Below the pieces are notes generated by a model. That model was not told the origin of the DNA and did not search any database. It was given only the letters and a program-made list of their open reading frames with translations. Made by a program: the position numbers and the translations under genes. Positions 7,836 to 18,093 of a DNA stretch of 64,000 nt are shown here, piece after piece; positions within the stretch are counted from its first letter, which is position 1; each line of letters opens with the position of its first letter. The stretch is taken from assembly GCA_024403235.1 (NCBI GenBank), contig JAKSSF010000009.1, positions 17,556-81,555 on the forward strand. Reading direction: 5' to 3'. Source of the stretch: Lachnospiraceae bacterium. Its GTDB lineage: Bacteria; Bacillota; Clostridia; Lachnospirales; Lachnospiraceae.

Positions 7836-9314
7836 ATGATTTATCCAAGCTTAGAACAATTACAAGAGTATCAAAAAAGTGGATTGTATGATGTGGCACC
7901 GATTGCCATGGATATTTTTTCTGATATGCTAACTCCTATTGGAGTAGTCATGAAACTGAAAAGTATTTCCAAGCATGTATTTTTACTGGAATCAGTAAAT
8001 GTTAGCGAACATTGGGGACGATACACTTTTTTAGGATATGATCCCCTTTTGGATATTACCTGTTTGGATGGAAAGCTTCGAGTAGAAAAAAAGGATGGAA
8101 CGATAGAAGAAGAAACAACCACAGATCCTTCCGGTTATATTCGAAAACTATTGGCTACCTATCGCAGTCCTAAAATTCCGGAAATGCCTTCCTTTACAGG
8201 TGGTTTAGTAGGATATTTCTCATACGATTTTGTAAATTATGCAGAACCTACAATGAAAGTAGCAGTACAGGACGATGAACGGTTCATGGATTTGGATATG
8301 ATGCTGTTTGAGACCATATTGGTTTTTGATTCCTTAAAACAGAAGCTTATGCTTATCACTAATGTTCATTTGCATGAAGATTTGCCTGCCGCTTACGAAG
8401 CTGCCAAGAAACAGTTACAGGCCATGGCAGATATGCTTTTTGGTACCACATGCAAACCGGAACAGCCGGGAAAACTTTTGAGTGAACCAAAGCCCTTGTT
8501 CTCAAAAGAAGAATATTGTGACATGGTGAAAAAAGCCAAAGACTATATTAAAGAGGGCGATATTTTCCAGGTTGTGTTATCCAATCGTTTGATGGCTGAA
8601 TTTGAAGGGAGTCTTCTTTCCACCTATAGAGTGCTTCGTACCATAAATCCTTCCCCCTATATGTTTTATTTTTCCGGAACAGATGTGGAAGTAGCCGGTG
8701 CTTCACCGGAAACCTTGGTAAAATTAGAGAATGGTGTGTTACATACCTTCCCTTTGGCAGGTACCAGAAAACGTGGAAAAGATCATTTGGAAGATCTTGC
8801 TTTAGAGAAGGATTTGCTGGAGGATGAGAAAGAGCTGGCAGAGCATAATATGCTGGTAGATTTAGGAAGAAATGACTTAGGGAAAATTTCCAAATTTGGT
8901 TCTGTCTCTGTAGAAGCCTTCCACCAAATCGTAAAGTTCTCCCATGTCATGCACATTGGTTCTACGGTACGAGGGGAAATTGCACCAGGATTCGATGCTA
9001 TAGACGCAATCAATGCAGTTCTTCCTGCAGGAACCTTATCAGGAGCACCGAAAATCAGAGCCTCTCAGATTATCGGAGAATTGGAAAACAACAAACGAGG
9101 TATTTACGGTGGAGCGGTAGGATATATTGATTTTACCGGAAATATGGATACTTGTATTGCCATTCGTTTGGCATTTCAGAAAAATGGAAAAGTGTTTGTC
9201 AGAAGTGGTGCAGGTATTGTAGCAGATTCCGTTCCGGAAAGTGAATATCAGGAATGTATCAATAAGGCAGGGGCGGTGATAAAAGCCTTAGAACTTGCCC
9301 AGGATTCTTTTTAA
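7836..9314 (+). CDS. trpE: Anthranilate synthase component I
   Basis: TrpE converts chorismate and ammonia (from TrpG) to anthranilate, the first committed step to tryptophan. The 492-residue protein has the N-terminal regulatory motif FLLES (the LLES tryptophan feedback site) and the chorismate-binding C-terminal domain with SPETLVKLENG, PLAGTRKRG and AGTLSGAPKIRA. Its last catalytic segment is VRSGAGIVADSVPESEYQE. AGGAGG precedes ATG 7836. It is the first gene behind the T-box, 26 bp after the leader terminator, and is followed by trpG. Confidence 0.97.
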   Translation: MIYPSLEQLQEYQKSGLYDVAPIAMDIFSDMLTPIGVVMKLKSISKHVFLLESVNVSEHWGRYTFLGYDPLLDITCLDGKLRVEKKDGTIEEETTTDPSGYIRKLLATYRSPKIPEMPSFTGGLVGYFSYDFVNYAEPTMKVAVQDDERFMDLDMMLFETILVFDSLKQKLMLITNVHLHEDLPAAYEAAKKQLQAMADMLFGTTCKPEQPGKLLSEPKPLFSKEEYCDMVKKAKDYIKEGDIFQVVLSNRLMAEFEGSLLSTYRVLRTINPSPYMFYFSGTDVEVAGASPETLVKLENGVLHTFPLAGTRKRGKDHLEDLALEKDLLEDEKELAEHNMLVDLGRNDLGKISKFGSVSVEAFHQIVKFSHVMHIGSTVRGEIAPGFDAIDAINAVLPAGTLSGAPKIRASQIIGELENNKRGIYGGAVGYIDFTGNMDTCIAIRLAFQKNGKVFVRSGAGIVADSVPESEYQECINKAGAVIKALELAQDSF

Positions 9315-9346
9315 TGGTTCAATTCAATAAGAAGTAGGAGGTAGTG

Positions 9347-9925
9347 ATGGTTGTTTTAGTAGATAATTATGATAGTTTTTCCTATAATCTATACCAAATG
9401 CTGGGTGCCTTGTTAGAAGGAAAAGAAGACATCAAAGTGATTCGAAATGATCAGTACAGGGTAGAAGAGATAAAGGCAATGAAGCCAAGCCGCATTATTA
9501 TTTCGCCGGGGCCGGGAAAACCTTCAGAGGCAGGGATTATTGAAGCATTGGTAAAGGAATGTAACGGGGAAATTCCTATTTTAGGAGTTTGCCTGGGACA
9601 TCAGGCAATTTGTGAAGCCTTTGGAGCCACCGTTACCTATGCCAAACAGTTAATGCATGGAAAACAATCCCAAATGAAAATTTTGAAAGACTGTCCTCTG
9701 TTTCAAGGATTGGAAGATACTACATTAGCGGTAGCCAGATATCATTCCTTGGCAGCGAAACAGGATACCTTACCGGATAACCTGTTGGTAGTTGGTCAAA
9801 CGGAGGATGGAGAAGTTATGGCGGTGATGGAGAAAAACCAAAAGACATTTGGGTTGCAGTTCCACCCGGAATCCATTTTGACACCAAAAGGAAATCTCTT
9901 ATTGCAGAATTTCCTTACTTTATAA
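9347..9925 (+). CDS. trpG: Anthranilate synthase component II, glutamine amidotransferase
   Basis: TrpG hydrolyses glutamine and feeds ammonia to TrpE. The start is ATG 9347, five bases after TAGGAGG; the GTG at 9344 is too close to that site. The 192-residue class I amidotransferase has the oxyanion SPGPGKP, the nucleophile Cys82 in GVCLGHQ, and the His-Glu pair in LQFHPES. It ends close to 34 bp before trpD and is a stand-alone subunit, not fused to TrpD as in enterobacteria. It may also serve PabB, as trpG does in some Firmicutes, which cannot be judged here. Confidence 0.95.
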   Translation: MVVLVDNYDSFSYNLYQMLGALLEGKEDIKVIRNDQYRVEEIKAMKPSRIIISPGPGKPSEAGIIEALVKECNGEIPILGVCLGHQAICEAFGATVTYAKQLMHGKQSQMKILKDCPLFQGLEDTTLAVARYHSLAAKQDTLPDNLLVVGQTEDGEVMAVMEKNQKTFGLQFHPESILTPKGNLLLQNFLTL

Positions 9926-9959
9926 GTTGATAAAAAAGAAAATCCAGGAGGAAAAGAAA

Positions 9960-10979
9960 ATGATTAAAGAAGCCATTGTAAAAATTGTAGACAAACAGGA
10001 TTTGAGTTATGAAGAAGCCTATACCGTTATGCGAGAGATTATGTCCGGAGAAACTTCAGCCACACAGAATGCGGCATTTTTAGCAGCTCTTTCCACCAAA
10101 AGTGCCAGAGCAGAGACTGCAGATGAAATTGCAGGCTGTGCAGCAGCTATGAGAGAAATGGCAACGAAAGTAGAAACGGATGCAGAGGTAATGGAAATCG
10201 TTGGAACAGGCGGTGATAATGCAGGCAGCTTTAATATCTCTACGACGTCTGCATTTATTATGGCAGCAGGCGGTATTCCTGTAGCAAAGCATGGAAATCG
10301 TGCAGCCTCCAGCAATTGCGGCACGGCAGATTGTTTAGAAGCATTGGGAGTGAATATAGATTTATCTCCGGAAAAATGTGCCAAATTGATTGATACGGTA
10401 GGGATGTGCTTTATGTTTGCACAGCGTTACCACAGTTCTATGAAATATGTAGGACCTATCCGTAGAGAATTGGGTATTCGTACTGTATTTAATATTTTAG
10501 GACCTCTTACCAATCCTGCTTCTCCTAAATACTTCTTGTTAGGTGTGTATGACAGTTATTTGGTAGAACCTGTTGCCAGAGTTTTGATGAGCCTTGGAGT
10601 AAAACGAGGGGCTGTGGTATTTAGCATGGATAAGTTGGATGAATTGTCCTTAAGTGCCCCTACCAAGGTATGTGAATTTAACGAGGGCTGGGAGAAGGTA
10701 TATACCTTAGATCCTACAGAATATGGTTTGACCATGTGTACCAAGGAAGATTTAAAAGGTGGTACAGCAGAAGAAAATGCACAGATTACCAAGGATATCT
10801 TAACCGGTAAAATCACCGGACCGAAGAGAGAAGTGGTAATGTTAAATGCAGGAATGGCATTATACATTTATGGAAAAGCAGAAACCCTGCAGGATGGTAT
10901 TGCATTGGCAGGAAAACTGATTGACGATGGCAGTGCTATGAGAAAATTAGAGGAATTTGCAAAATATTCTCAGGAGTAA
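9960..10979 (+). CDS. trpD: Anthranilate phosphoribosyltransferase
   Basis: TrpD transfers phosphoribose from PRPP to anthranilate. The 339-residue protein starts at ATG 9960, eight bases after AGGAGG; an in-frame start at 9927 has no ribosome binding site and would add residues the family lacks. The glycine-rich [18 protein letters not shown] loop and [15 protein letters not shown] are the class signature for PRPP and anthranilate binding. [14 protein letters not shown] and [11 protein letters not shown] are typical of the C-terminal domain. It lies between trpG and trpC. Confidence 0.96.
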   Translation: MIKEAIVKIVDKQDLSYEEAYTVMREIMSGETSATQNAAFLAALSTKSARAETADEIAGCAAAMREMATKVETDAEVMEIVGTGGDNAGSFNISTTSAFIMAAGGIPVAKHGNRAASSNCGTADCLEALGVNIDLSPEKCAKLIDTVGMCFMFAQRYHSSMKYVGPIRRELGIRTVFNILGPLTNPASPKYFLLGVYDSYLVEPVARVLMSLGVKRGAVVFSMDKLDELSLSAPTKVCEFNEGWEKVYTLDPTEYGLTMCTKEDLKGGTAEENAQITKDILTGKITGPKREVVMLNAGMALYIYGKAETLQDGIALAGKLIDDGSAMRKLEEFAKYSQE

Positions 10980-10985
10980 AGGATA

Positions 10986-11786
10986 ATGGAAGATATATTA
11001 AAAAAGCTTTCTGAGCACGCAGTATATCGTGTGGAGACAGCAAAAAAAGAGATACCCATATCGGAAGTTAGAGCCTTAGCGGAAAGTCTGACCACAGGAG
11101 ATTTCCCTTTTACCAAGGCTTTGGCAAAGCCGGAACTGTCTTTTATTTGTGAGGTAAAAAAGGCATCTCCGTCCAAAGGCATTATTACCCAGGAGTTTCC
11201 CTATTTGGAGATCGCCAAAGACTATGAAGCAGCAGGGGCAGATTGTATATCTGTTTTGACAGAGCCCAAATGGTTTTTGGGAAATCTGCAGTATTTGGAA
11301 GAAGTATCCAAAACCGTCAAAACCCCTACACTACGAAAGGATTTTACTGTGGATCCTTATATGATTTATGAAGCAAAGGCGAAAGGGGCCAGTGCTATTT
11401 TGTTAATCTGCGCTATTTTGGATGACAAGCAGTTATCAGAGTATTTGCAGATCGCAAAAAGTTTAGGCTTAAGTGTGATTACAGAGGCACATACAGAAGC
11501 AGAAATTGAAATGGCCCTAAAGGCAGGGGCACCCATTATTGGTGTCAATAATCGAAACCTCAAAACCTTTTCTGTAGATAATACACGAGCAGGAAATATG
11601 AGAAGCCTGGTGCCAAAAGATATTCTATTTGTTTCCGAAAGTGGAATGCAAAATGAAACGGATGTGGCCCTTGCCAAAGGGGCCGGAGCAGACGCAGTGT
11701 TGATTGGGGAAGCCTTGATGCGTGCTTTGGATAAAAAGGCTTTCTTACAGAGCTTGAAAGCAGCAGCCTTAAATGCAAGCCTTTAA
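10986..11786 (+). CDS. trpC: Indole-3-glycerol phosphate synthase
   Basis: TrpC closes the indole ring from carboxyphenylamino-deoxyribulose phosphate. The 266-residue TIM barrel starts 6 bp after trpD. FICEVKKASPSKGII holds the catalytic lysine, LTEPKWFLG the catalytic glutamate loop, TLRKDF the second lysine and GVNNRNLKTF the asparagine motif. The phosphate site is FVSESGM and GADAVLIGEALM. It is separate from TrpF, unlike the enterobacterial fusion. Confidence 0.96.
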   Translation: MEDILKKLSEHAVYRVETAKKEIPISEVRALAESLTTGDFPFTKALAKPELSFICEVKKASPSKGIITQEFPYLEIAKDYEAAGADCISVLTEPKWFLGNLQYLEEVSKTVKTPTLRKDFTVDPYMIYEAKAKGASAILLICAILDDKQLSEYLQIAKSLGLSVITEAHTEAEIEMALKAGAPIIGVNNRNLKTFSVDNTRAGNMRSLVPKDILFVSESGMQNETDVALAKGAGADAVLIGEALMRALDKKAFLQSLKAAALNASL

Positions 11787-11836
11787 GGATCGTGAAAAAT
11801 AGGGGAATGATTTACCATTCCAAACAGGAAATGAAG

Positions 11837-12451
11837 ATGACAAAAATCAAATTATGTGGCCTTACCAGAGAAGAAGATATTATAGCGGTCAATGCATTAC
11901 AGCCCGATTATGCGGGATTTGTATTTGCTCCAAAAAGTAAGCGCCTTCTGACCAAAGAAAAGGCCAAAGTATTACGGGAACAGTTGCAAAAAGAAATTCA
12001 AACTGTGGGAGTTTTTCAAAACAATCCATTAGAAGAAGTGGTAGAGCTGGTGCAGACCGGCATCATTTCTGTGGTACAACTGCATGGGGCAGAAACCAAT
12101 GGGTATCTGCAAAGCTTACGGGAGCAAGTAGATTGTGTAATCATTCAGGCCGTAGGAATAAATGCTTTGGAAGATATAGAAAAGGCAAATACTTCTATTG
12201 CAGATTTTGTTTTGCTGGATAAGCCCGGTGGAGGTACCGGAGAAACCTTTCCCCATAGTCTTTTGGAACATATGAAACGAGAGTATTTTTTGGCCGGTGG
12301 ATTGGGGGCAGAAAATGTAGAAGGTCTTGTAAAAACATACCATCCTTATGGGGTGGATGTAAGCTCCAAAATAGAAACAGAAGGGAAAAAAGACCCGGAG
12401 AAAATGAAAGCATTTGTGGAGCTTGTCAGAGCCTGTGAGAAAGACCTGTAA
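11837..12451 (+). CDS. trpF: Phosphoribosylanthranilate isomerase
   Basis: TrpF performs the Amadori rearrangement before TrpC. I place the start at ATG 11837 (MTKIKLCGLTREED), which gives the usual length of about 204 residues; the frame extends upstream to 11792 and another ATG is at 11831, and the ribosome binding site (AGGAA) is weak. The catalytic cysteine is in KLCGLT, the catalytic aspartate in VLLDKPGGGTG, and the phosphate loop in FLAGGLGAENV and GVDVSSKIE. The gene order trpC-trpF-trpB is the common Firmicutes arrangement. Confidence 0.93.
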   Translation: MTKIKLCGLTREEDIIAVNALQPDYAGFVFAPKSKRLLTKEKAKVLREQLQKEIQTVGVFQNNPLEEVVELVQTGIISVVQLHGAETNGYLQSLREQVDCVIIQAVGINALEDIEKANTSIADFVLLDKPGGGTGETFPHSLLEHMKREYFLAGGLGAENVEGLVKTYHPYGVDVSSKIETEGKKDPEKMKAFVELVRACEKDL

Positions 12452-12476
12452 CAAGAAAAAGAGCCTATGCTATAAT
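12448..12476 (+). promoter_or_regulatory. Possible weak internal promoter before trpB
   Basis: GTAACA (12448-12453), 17 bp, then TATAAT (12471-12476) lie in the 80-bp gap between trpF and trpB, the longest gap in the operon. The -10 box is perfect, the -35 box matches 4 of 6. It would allow trpBA expression independent of the T-box. Confidence 0.3.
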
Positions 12477-12531
12477 AGAGCAGAAGCGAGTATAAAAGAA
12501 TAAAAAACGATTGAGATAGAAAGGAAAAACA

Positions 12532-13722
12532 ATGGCAAAAGCAGCACATTATTTCGGAAAACATGGCGGACAGTTTATCCCGGAAACCTTAATGAATGCG
12601 GTAATTGAACTGGAAGCAGCCTATGAAAAATATAAAAAGGATCCGGAATTTATTCGGGAACTAGAGGATTTATTACAAAATTATGCCAACAGACCATCTT
12701 TGTTGTATTATGCAGAAAATATGACAAAGGATTTGGGTGGAGCAAAGATTTATCTGAAACGAGAGGATTTGAACCACACCGGCGCTCATAAAATCAACAA
12801 TGTTTTGGGACAGGCTCTTTTGGCAAAGAAAATGGGAAAAACCAGACTGATTGCAGAAACCGGCGCAGGACAGCATGGTGTGGCAGCGGCTACGGCAGCA
12901 GCTCTTTTGAAAATGGAATGCGTAGTCTTCATGGGAGAAGAGGATACCAAGAGACAAGCCTTGAATGTATATCGTATGAAGCTTCTTGGCACCAAAGTAG
13001 TTCCTGTTACCAGTGGCACCAAAACCTTAAAGGATGCGGTTTCAGAAGCCATGAGAGAATGGACCAGCAGAATTTCCGATACCCATTACCTGTTAGGCTC
13101 TTGTATGGGACCTTATCCGTTTCCTACCATTGTGCGTGATTTTCAGGCTGTCATTTCCAAGGAAACCAAGGAGCAGATGCTGGCAGTAGAAGGAAGACTT
13201 CCGGATTATGTGCTTGCCTGTGTAGGAGGCGGCTCTAACGCCATTGGAAGCTTTTACAATTTTATCGAAGATAAAGAAGTCAATTTAATTGGCTGTGAAG
13301 CAGCCGGGAGAGGCATTGATACCAAGGAAACTGCAGCTACCATTGCTACCGGTAAAATGGGTATTTTCCATGGCATGAAATCCTATTTCTGCCAGGATGA
13401 ATATGGGCAGATTGCACCCGTATATTCTGTTTCTGGAGGGTTAGATTATCCCGGTATTGGGCCGGAACATGCAAATCTTTATGATATTGGCAGAGCCCAA
13501 TACGTGGCCATTACCGATGATGAGGCAGTAGAAGCCTTTGAGTACTTATCCAAAATGGAAGGCATTATTCCTGCCATTGAAAGTGCTCACGCCATTGCCC
13601 ATGCCATGAAACTGGCGCCTACACTTTCCAAGGACAAAATCATTGTAGTAACCCTTTCCGGAAGAGGAGACAAGGATGTGGCAGCCATTGCCAGATACAA
13701 AGGAGAAGAGATTTATGAATAG
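12532..13722 (+). CDS. trpB: Tryptophan synthase beta subunit
   Basis: TrpB condenses indole and serine with PLP. The 396-residue protein begins with [14 protein letters not shown]; the PLP lysine is in [11 protein letters not shown], with the catalytic glutamate in AETGAGQHG and the PLP phosphate loop in [18 protein letters not shown] and TLSGRGDKD close the active site. This is the TrpB1 type that partners TrpA. AAAGGA precedes the ATG, and the last 8 bp overlap trpA, which indicates translational coupling. Confidence 0.97.
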   Translation: MAKAAHYFGKHGGQFIPETLMNAVIELEAAYEKYKKDPEFIRELEDLLQNYANRPSLLYYAENMTKDLGGAKIYLKREDLNHTGAHKINNVLGQALLAKKMGKTRLIAETGAGQHGVAAATAAALLKMECVVFMGEEDTKRQALNVYRMKLLGTKVVPVTSGTKTLKDAVSEAMREWTSRISDTHYLLGSCMGPYPFPTIVRDFQAVISKETKEQMLAVEGRLPDYVLACVGGGSNAIGSFYNFIEDKEVNLIGCEAAGRGIDTKETAATIATGKMGIFHGMKSYFCQDEYGQIAPVYSVSGGLDYPGIGPEHANLYDIGRAQYVAITDDEAVEAFEYLSKMEGIIPAIESAHAIAHAMKLAPTLSKDKIIVVTLSGRGDKDVAAIARYKGEEIYE

Positions 13723-14491
13723 AATACAAGCAGCTTTCCAAAACAATAAAGCATTTATTCCTTTTATTACGGCAGGAGATCCGGATATAGAAACCAGTGA
13801 GAAAATCATCAAGGCCGCTGCCGACAATAGTGCGGATATTATTGAAATTGGAATTCCTTTTTCGGATCCCACAGCAGAAGGACCGGTAATCCAAGGAGCT
13901 AATTTGCGTGCCTTACAAAATGGTATTACCACCGATAAAGTATTTGAAATGGTAAAAAGACTGCGGGAAAGTATTTCTATTCCGTTGGTATTTATGACCT
14001 ACGCAAATGTGGTGTATTCCTATGGGAAAGAACGGTTTATGGAGCGTTGCAAAGAAGCTTCTATTGACGGGTTGATTTTACCTGATGTGCCTTACGAAGA
14101 GAGAGAAGAATTTGCTGCCTGCTGTGAAGACGCAGATGTGGCATTGATTCCTTTGGTGGCACCTACCAGTAATGACCGTATTGCCATGATTGCCAAAGAG
14201 GCAAAAGGCTTTGTCTATATTGTATCCAGTCTTGGGGTAACAGGTGTGCGCTCCAATATTTCAACAGATATTGAAGCCATTGTAAAAATCATTCGTGAAA
14301 ATACCACAGTCCCTTGTGCAGTAGGATTTGGTATTTCTACCCCGGACCAAGCGGCGGGTATGGCAGCCAAATCCGATGGTGCCATTGTAGGTTCTGCCAT
14401 TATTAAAATTATGGCAGAGCAGGGCAAAGATGCACCGGAGCATGTAGCAGCCTTTGTAAAAGAAATGAGTCAGGCTGTACACACTGTTTAG
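13715..14491 (+). CDS. trpA: Tryptophan synthase alpha subunit
   Basis: TrpA cleaves indole-3-glycerol phosphate and channels indole to TrpB. The start is ATG 13715, overlapping the trpB stop by 8 bp, with AGGAGAAGAG upstream; this gives 258 residues. The catalytic glutamate is Glu44 in EIGIPFSDP. The second acid, aspartate in the Escherichia coli enzyme (LADGP), is Glu55 here (TAEGP). The phosphate site is GFGIST and DGAIVGSAI. It is the last trp gene; a clear terminator is not seen before purB. Confidence 0.96.
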   Translation: MNRIQAAFQNNKAFIPFITAGDPDIETSEKIIKAAADNSADIIEIGIPFSDPTAEGPVIQGANLRALQNGITTDKVFEMVKRLRESISIPLVFMTYANVVYSYGKERFMERCKEASIDGLILPDVPYEEREEFAACCEDADVALIPLVAPTSNDRIAMIAKEAKGFVYIVSSLGVTGVRSNISTDIEAIVKIIRENTTVPCAVGFGISTPDQAAGMAAKSDGAIVGSAIIKIMAEQGKDAPEHVAAFVKEMSQAVHTV

Positions 14492-14616
14492 AAGAAAACC
14501 ATGCTTTTTTGATGGAATTTGTCTGTGGAAAAAAGAAAAAAATCGTGTTATGCTTAAAAGGTAGTGTGAAACTATCTCGAAAACAGAAATATTAGTCAAT
14601 ACGAAGGAGATCTTTT

Positions 14617-16050
14617 ATGAGTACAGATCGTTATCAAAGCCCCCTTTCTGAGCGGTATGCCAGTAAAGAAATGCAGTATATTTTTTCCCCGGATATGAAG
14701 TTTCGTACCTGGAGAAAATTGTGGATCGCTCTGGCAGAGACAGAAAAAGAACTGGGATTAAATATCACAGAGGAACAGATTGCAGAGTTAAAGGTCCATG
14801 CAGAGGACATTAATTATGATGTGGCCATTGCCAGAGAAAAAGAGGTTCGCCACGATGTTATGAGCCATGTCTATGCTTATGGTGTACAGTGTCCTACAGC
14901 AAAGGGCATCATCCATTTGGGAGCAACCTCCTGTTATGTAGGAGACAATACAGATGTGATTGTAATGACGGAGGCTTTGAAACTGGTTCGTAAGAAATTG
15001 GTGAATGTGATCAGTGAATTGTCTAAGTTCGCAGATAAGTATAAAGATTTACCAACCCTTGCATTTACCCATTTTCAGCCTGCTCAGCCTACTACGGTTG
15101 GAAAAAGAGCAACTCTTTGGATGCAGGAATTTTATTTGGATTTGGAGGATTTGGAATATGTCCTTTCTACCATGAAATTATTGGGGTCTAAGGGGACTAC
15201 AGGAACCCAGGCATCCTTTTTGGAATTGTTTGATGGAGATCAGGAGACTATTGATAAGATTGATCCTATGATTGCAGCAAAAATGGGCTTTGCAGAATGC
15301 TATCCGGTATCCGGACAGACCTATTCCCGTAAAGTAGATACCCGTGTCTTAAATGTACTGGCAGGTATTGCAGCTTCTGCAACCAAGATGTCAAACGATA
15401 TTCGTCTGTTACAGCATTTGAAGGAAGTGGAAGAACCTTTTGAAAAGAGCCAAATCGGATCTTCTGCTATGGCTTACAAGAGAAATCCTATGCGTTCTGA
15501 ACGAATTGCCTCGCTTTCCCGTTATGTCATTGTAGATGCCTTAAATCCAGCCATTACTTCTGCTACCCAGTGGTTTGAAAGAACTTTGGACGATTCTGCC
15601 AACAAGAGATTATCTGTTCCGGAAGGGTTCTTAGCAATCGATGGTATTTTGGATTTGTGCTTAAATGTAGTAGATGGACTTGTGGTATATCCGAAGGTAA
15701 TTGAGAAGAGACTTCGCAGCGAGTTACCTTTTATGGCTACCGAAAACATTATGATGGATGCAGTAAAAGCCGGTGGAGATCGCCAGGAATTGCACGAAAG
15801 AATTCGTACTCTTTCTATGGAAGCAGGTCGCAATGTGAAGGTAGAAGGAAAAGAAAACAATTTGTTGGAGTTGATTGCAGCAGATCCGGCCTTCAATATG
15901 ACCTTAGAAGATTTACAAAAGACCATGGATCCTTCCAAGTATGTTGGTCGTGCAAAGGAACAGGTAGAGGCATATCTTGCAAAAGTGATTCACCCACTTT
16001 TAGAGGAAAGAAAAGCATTATTGGGTATGAAAGCTGAAATTAATGTCTAA
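14617..16050 (+). CDS. purB: Adenylosuccinate lyase
   Basis: PurB cleaves SAICAR and adenylosuccinate, releasing fumarate, at two points of purine synthesis. The 477-residue protein has the superfamily signature GSSAMAYKRNPMRSE (the mobile loop with catalytic serine), the HLGATSCYVGDN substrate loop and TTGTQASFLELF. GAAGGAGAT stands before ATG 14617. It is longer than the Bacillus enzyme (about 430) and closer in form to the eukaryote-like group found in many Clostridia. purA follows after a 157-bp gap with its own promoter. Confidence 0.95.
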   Translation: MSTDRYQSPLSERYASKEMQYIFSPDMKFRTWRKLWIALAETEKELGLNITEEQIAELKVHAEDINYDVAIAREKEVRHDVMSHVYAYGVQCPTAKGIIHLGATSCYVGDNTDVIVMTEALKLVRKKLVNVISELSKFADKYKDLPTLAFTHFQPAQPTTVGKRATLWMQEFYLDLEDLEYVLSTMKLLGSKGTTGTQASFLELFDGDQETIDKIDPMIAAKMGFAECYPVSGQTYSRKVDTRVLNVLAGIAASATKMSNDIRLLQHLKEVEEPFEKSQIGSSAMAYKRNPMRSERIASLSRYVIVDALNPAITSATQWFERTLDDSANKRLSVPEGFLAIDGILDLCLNVVDGLVVYPKVIEKRLRSELPFMATENIMMDAVKAGGDRQELHERIRTLSMEAGRNVKVEGKENNLLELIAADPAFNMTLEDLQKTMDPSKYVGRAKEQVEAYLAKVIHPLLEERKALLGMKAEINV

Positions 16051-16087
16051 AACAGCGAAAAATATAGAAAATAGTTGAAAGAATGAT

Positions 16088-16116
16088 TTTACTTATGGGA
16101 AATTGTAGTGTATACT
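16088..16116 (+). promoter_or_regulatory. Promoter of purA
   Basis: TTTACT (16088-16093), 17 bp, TATACT (16111-16116). A small hairpin (GGCAGGTT / AACCTGCT, about 16136-16160) follows in the leader but lacks a T tract, so I do not call it a terminator. Confidence 0.5.
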
Positions 16117-16207
16117 CATATAGTAAGAAACAAGGGCAGGTTTTTTACGAACCTGCTCTTTGAATGTAAATATCTTTTGAAAGATTGAAACGAAAGGGAG
16201 TTGTATT

Positions 16208-17497
16208 ATGGTTAAAGCAGTAGTAGGTGCTAACTGGGGCGACGAAGGAAAAGGTAAAATTACCGATATGATGGCAGAGGAAGCGGATATTATTGTTCGT
16301 TTTCAAGGTGGTGCTAACGCAGGACATACAATTGTCAACAATTACGGAAAATTTGCATTACATACTTTGCCTTCCGGCGTGTTCTATGATCATACTACAA
16401 GTATTATTGGAAATGGTGTGGCACTAAATATTCCGGTTTTATTTAAGGAAATTCAGTCTATTATTGAAAAGGGTGTGCCAATGCCAAAGATTTTGGTTAG
16501 TGACAGAGCACAGATTGTTATGCCCTATCACATCCTCTTTGACCAGTATGAAGAGGAAAGACTGGGAGGAAAATCGTTTGGCTCTACCAAATCCGGTATT
16601 GCACCTTTCTATTCTGATAAATATGCAAAGATTGGCTTCCAGGTAAGCGAATTATTTGACGAAGAAGTGTTGCAGGAAAAGGTAAACAGAGTTTGTGAAA
16701 TGAAAAACATAATGTTAGAGCATATGTATCACAAGCCTTTGATTGATCCTGCAGAATTATTGGAAACCTTACACGAATACAAGAAGATGGTAGAACCTTA
16801 TGTGTGTGATACTTCTTTATTCTTACACAATGCCTTAAAGGAAGGAAAAACTGTTTTGTTAGAAGGTCAGCTTGGAACCTTGAAGGATCCAGACCATGGT
16901 ATTTATCCTATGGTTACATCTTCTTCCACCTTGGCAGCCTATGGCGCTATCGGAGCAGGTGTTGCACCTACCGAAATTAAGCAGGTTGTAACAGTTTGTA
17001 AGGCATATTCTTCTGCAGTAGGAGCAGGTGCATTCGTATCTGAAATCTTCGGGGAAGAAGCCGATGAACTGCGTCGTCGTGGTGGTGACGGTGGTGAATA
17101 TGGCGCTACCACAGGTCGTCCTCGTAGAATGGGGTGGTTTGACTGTGTGGCTTCCAAATACGGTTGTAGAATGCAGGGTACTACAGATGTTGCCTTTACG
17201 GTATTGGATGTGCTTGGTTACTTACCGGAAATTCCGGTTTGTGTAGGTTACGAAATTAACGGAGAGGTTACTACAGACTTCCCGGTTACCCATTTGCTAG
17301 AAAAAGCGAAACCGGTATTAACCGTTTTACCTGGCTGGAATTGTGATATTCGCGGCATTAAGAATTACGACGAATTACCGGAAAACTGCCGTAAATATAT
17401 TGAATTTGTAGAAGAGCAGATTGGCTATCCTATTACTATGGTAAGTAATGGACCTGGTAGAAATGATATTATTTATCGCGAAAGCAAATTAAAATAA
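16208..17497 (+). CDS. purA: Adenylosuccinate synthetase
   Basis: PurA joins IMP and aspartate using GTP, the first step from IMP to AMP. The 429-residue protein starts with GANWGDEGKGKITD, the GTP-binding P-loop with catalytic Asp and the conserved lysine. NAGHTIV carries the catalytic histidine. GATTGRPRRMGWFD is the aspartate-binding loop. One motif is unusual: the IMP-binding segment reads EGQLGTLKD where most PurA proteins have EGAQGTLLD. AAGGGAG precedes the ATG. A SEC-C protein gene follows after 26 bp. Confidence 0.95.
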   Translation: MVKAVVGANWGDEGKGKITDMMAEEADIIVRFQGGANAGHTIVNNYGKFALHTLPSGVFYDHTTSIIGNGVALNIPVLFKEIQSIIEKGVPMPKILVSDRAQIVMPYHILFDQYEEERLGGKSFGSTKSGIAPFYSDKYAKIGFQVSELFDEEVLQEKVNRVCEMKNIMLEHMYHKPLIDPAELLETLHEYKKMVEPYVCDTSLFLHNALKEGKTVLLEGQLGTLKDPDHGIYPMVTSSSTLAAYGAIGAGVAPTEIKQVVTVCKAYSSAVGAGAFVSEIFGEEADELRRRGGDGGEYGATTGRPRRMGWFDCVASKYGCRMQGTTDVAFTVLDVLGYLPEIPVCVGYEINGEVTTDFPVTHLLEKAKPVLTVLPGWNCDIRGIKNYDELPENCRKYIEFVEEQIGYPITMVSNGPGRNDIIYRESKLK

Positions 17498-17523
17498 GTT
17501 GGAAATAATTTGGAGGAAAAACA

Positions 17524-18030
17524 ATGGCTTTATTAAAAACATGGAGAGACATGGCATACTCTGAAACTGCCAATAAAGGGGATTTACAGAGATTATGGGC
17601 TGCCTATTTTGAACAGGAAAAAGAAATTTATGCTACACTTTTAAAAAATCCTGATGAAGTAGTAACAGGTACCGTAAAAGAGTTGGCTGAAAAATATGGG
17701 GTAGAAGTCTTGACTATGACAGGTTTCTTAGATGGTATCAATGATAGCTTAAAAGAAGCCAATCCCATTGAAGAAATGGAAGAAGATACTGTAGTAAATT
17801 TAGGATTTGATAAAACCTTACTTTACAAAAACATGGTAGCAGCAGGTGCGGATTGGCTCTACAATTTGCCGGAATGGGAACCTATCTTTGATGAGGAGAC
17901 CAGAAAGGCACTTTACAAAGAGCAGAAAGAATCTACCACTATCGTAAAAGAAGCAAAGATTTATCCCAATGATCCTTGTCCTTGTGGATCTGGTAAAAAA
18001 TACAAAAAGTGTTGTGGTAAGAACAAATAA
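17524..18030 (+). CDS. SEC-C motif protein
   Basis: This 168-residue soluble protein ends in a SEC-C zinc motif ([17 protein letters not shown], with the CxC...CC metal ligands), the same element found at the end of SecA. Residues 1-140 are helical and acidic and I do not recognise a fold. AGGAGG-like GGAGG precedes ATG 17524, 26 bp after purA, and a strong terminator follows, so it is probably the last gene of the purA transcript. SEC-C proteins of this size are usually orphan; a chaperone or ribosome-associated role is possible but not shown. Confidence 0.8.
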   Translation: MALLKTWRDMAYSETANKGDLQRLWAAYFEQEKEIYATLLKNPDEVVTGTVKELAEKYGVEVLTMTGFLDGINDSLKEANPIEEMEEDTVVNLGFDKTLLYKNMVAAGADWLYNLPEWEPIFDEETRKALYKEQKESTTIVKEAKIYPNDPCPCGSGKKYKKCCGKNK

Positions 18031-18032
18031 TA

Positions 18033-18057
18033 AAAGAGCGGGTGACCGCTCTTTTTC
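18033..18057 (+). terminator. Terminator after the SEC-C gene
   Basis: AGAGCGG / CCGCTCT with a GTGA loop followed by five T residues, just after the stop codon at 18030. Confidence 0.85.
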
Positions 18058-18093
18058 TTTGGAGAAATTGGAAAATTAAGTTTTGAAAATTTA

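Noticed and set aside
16134..16164. Hairpin in the purA leader as attenuator
   Set aside because: The stem is only about 8 bp and no T tract follows, so termination is unlikely.
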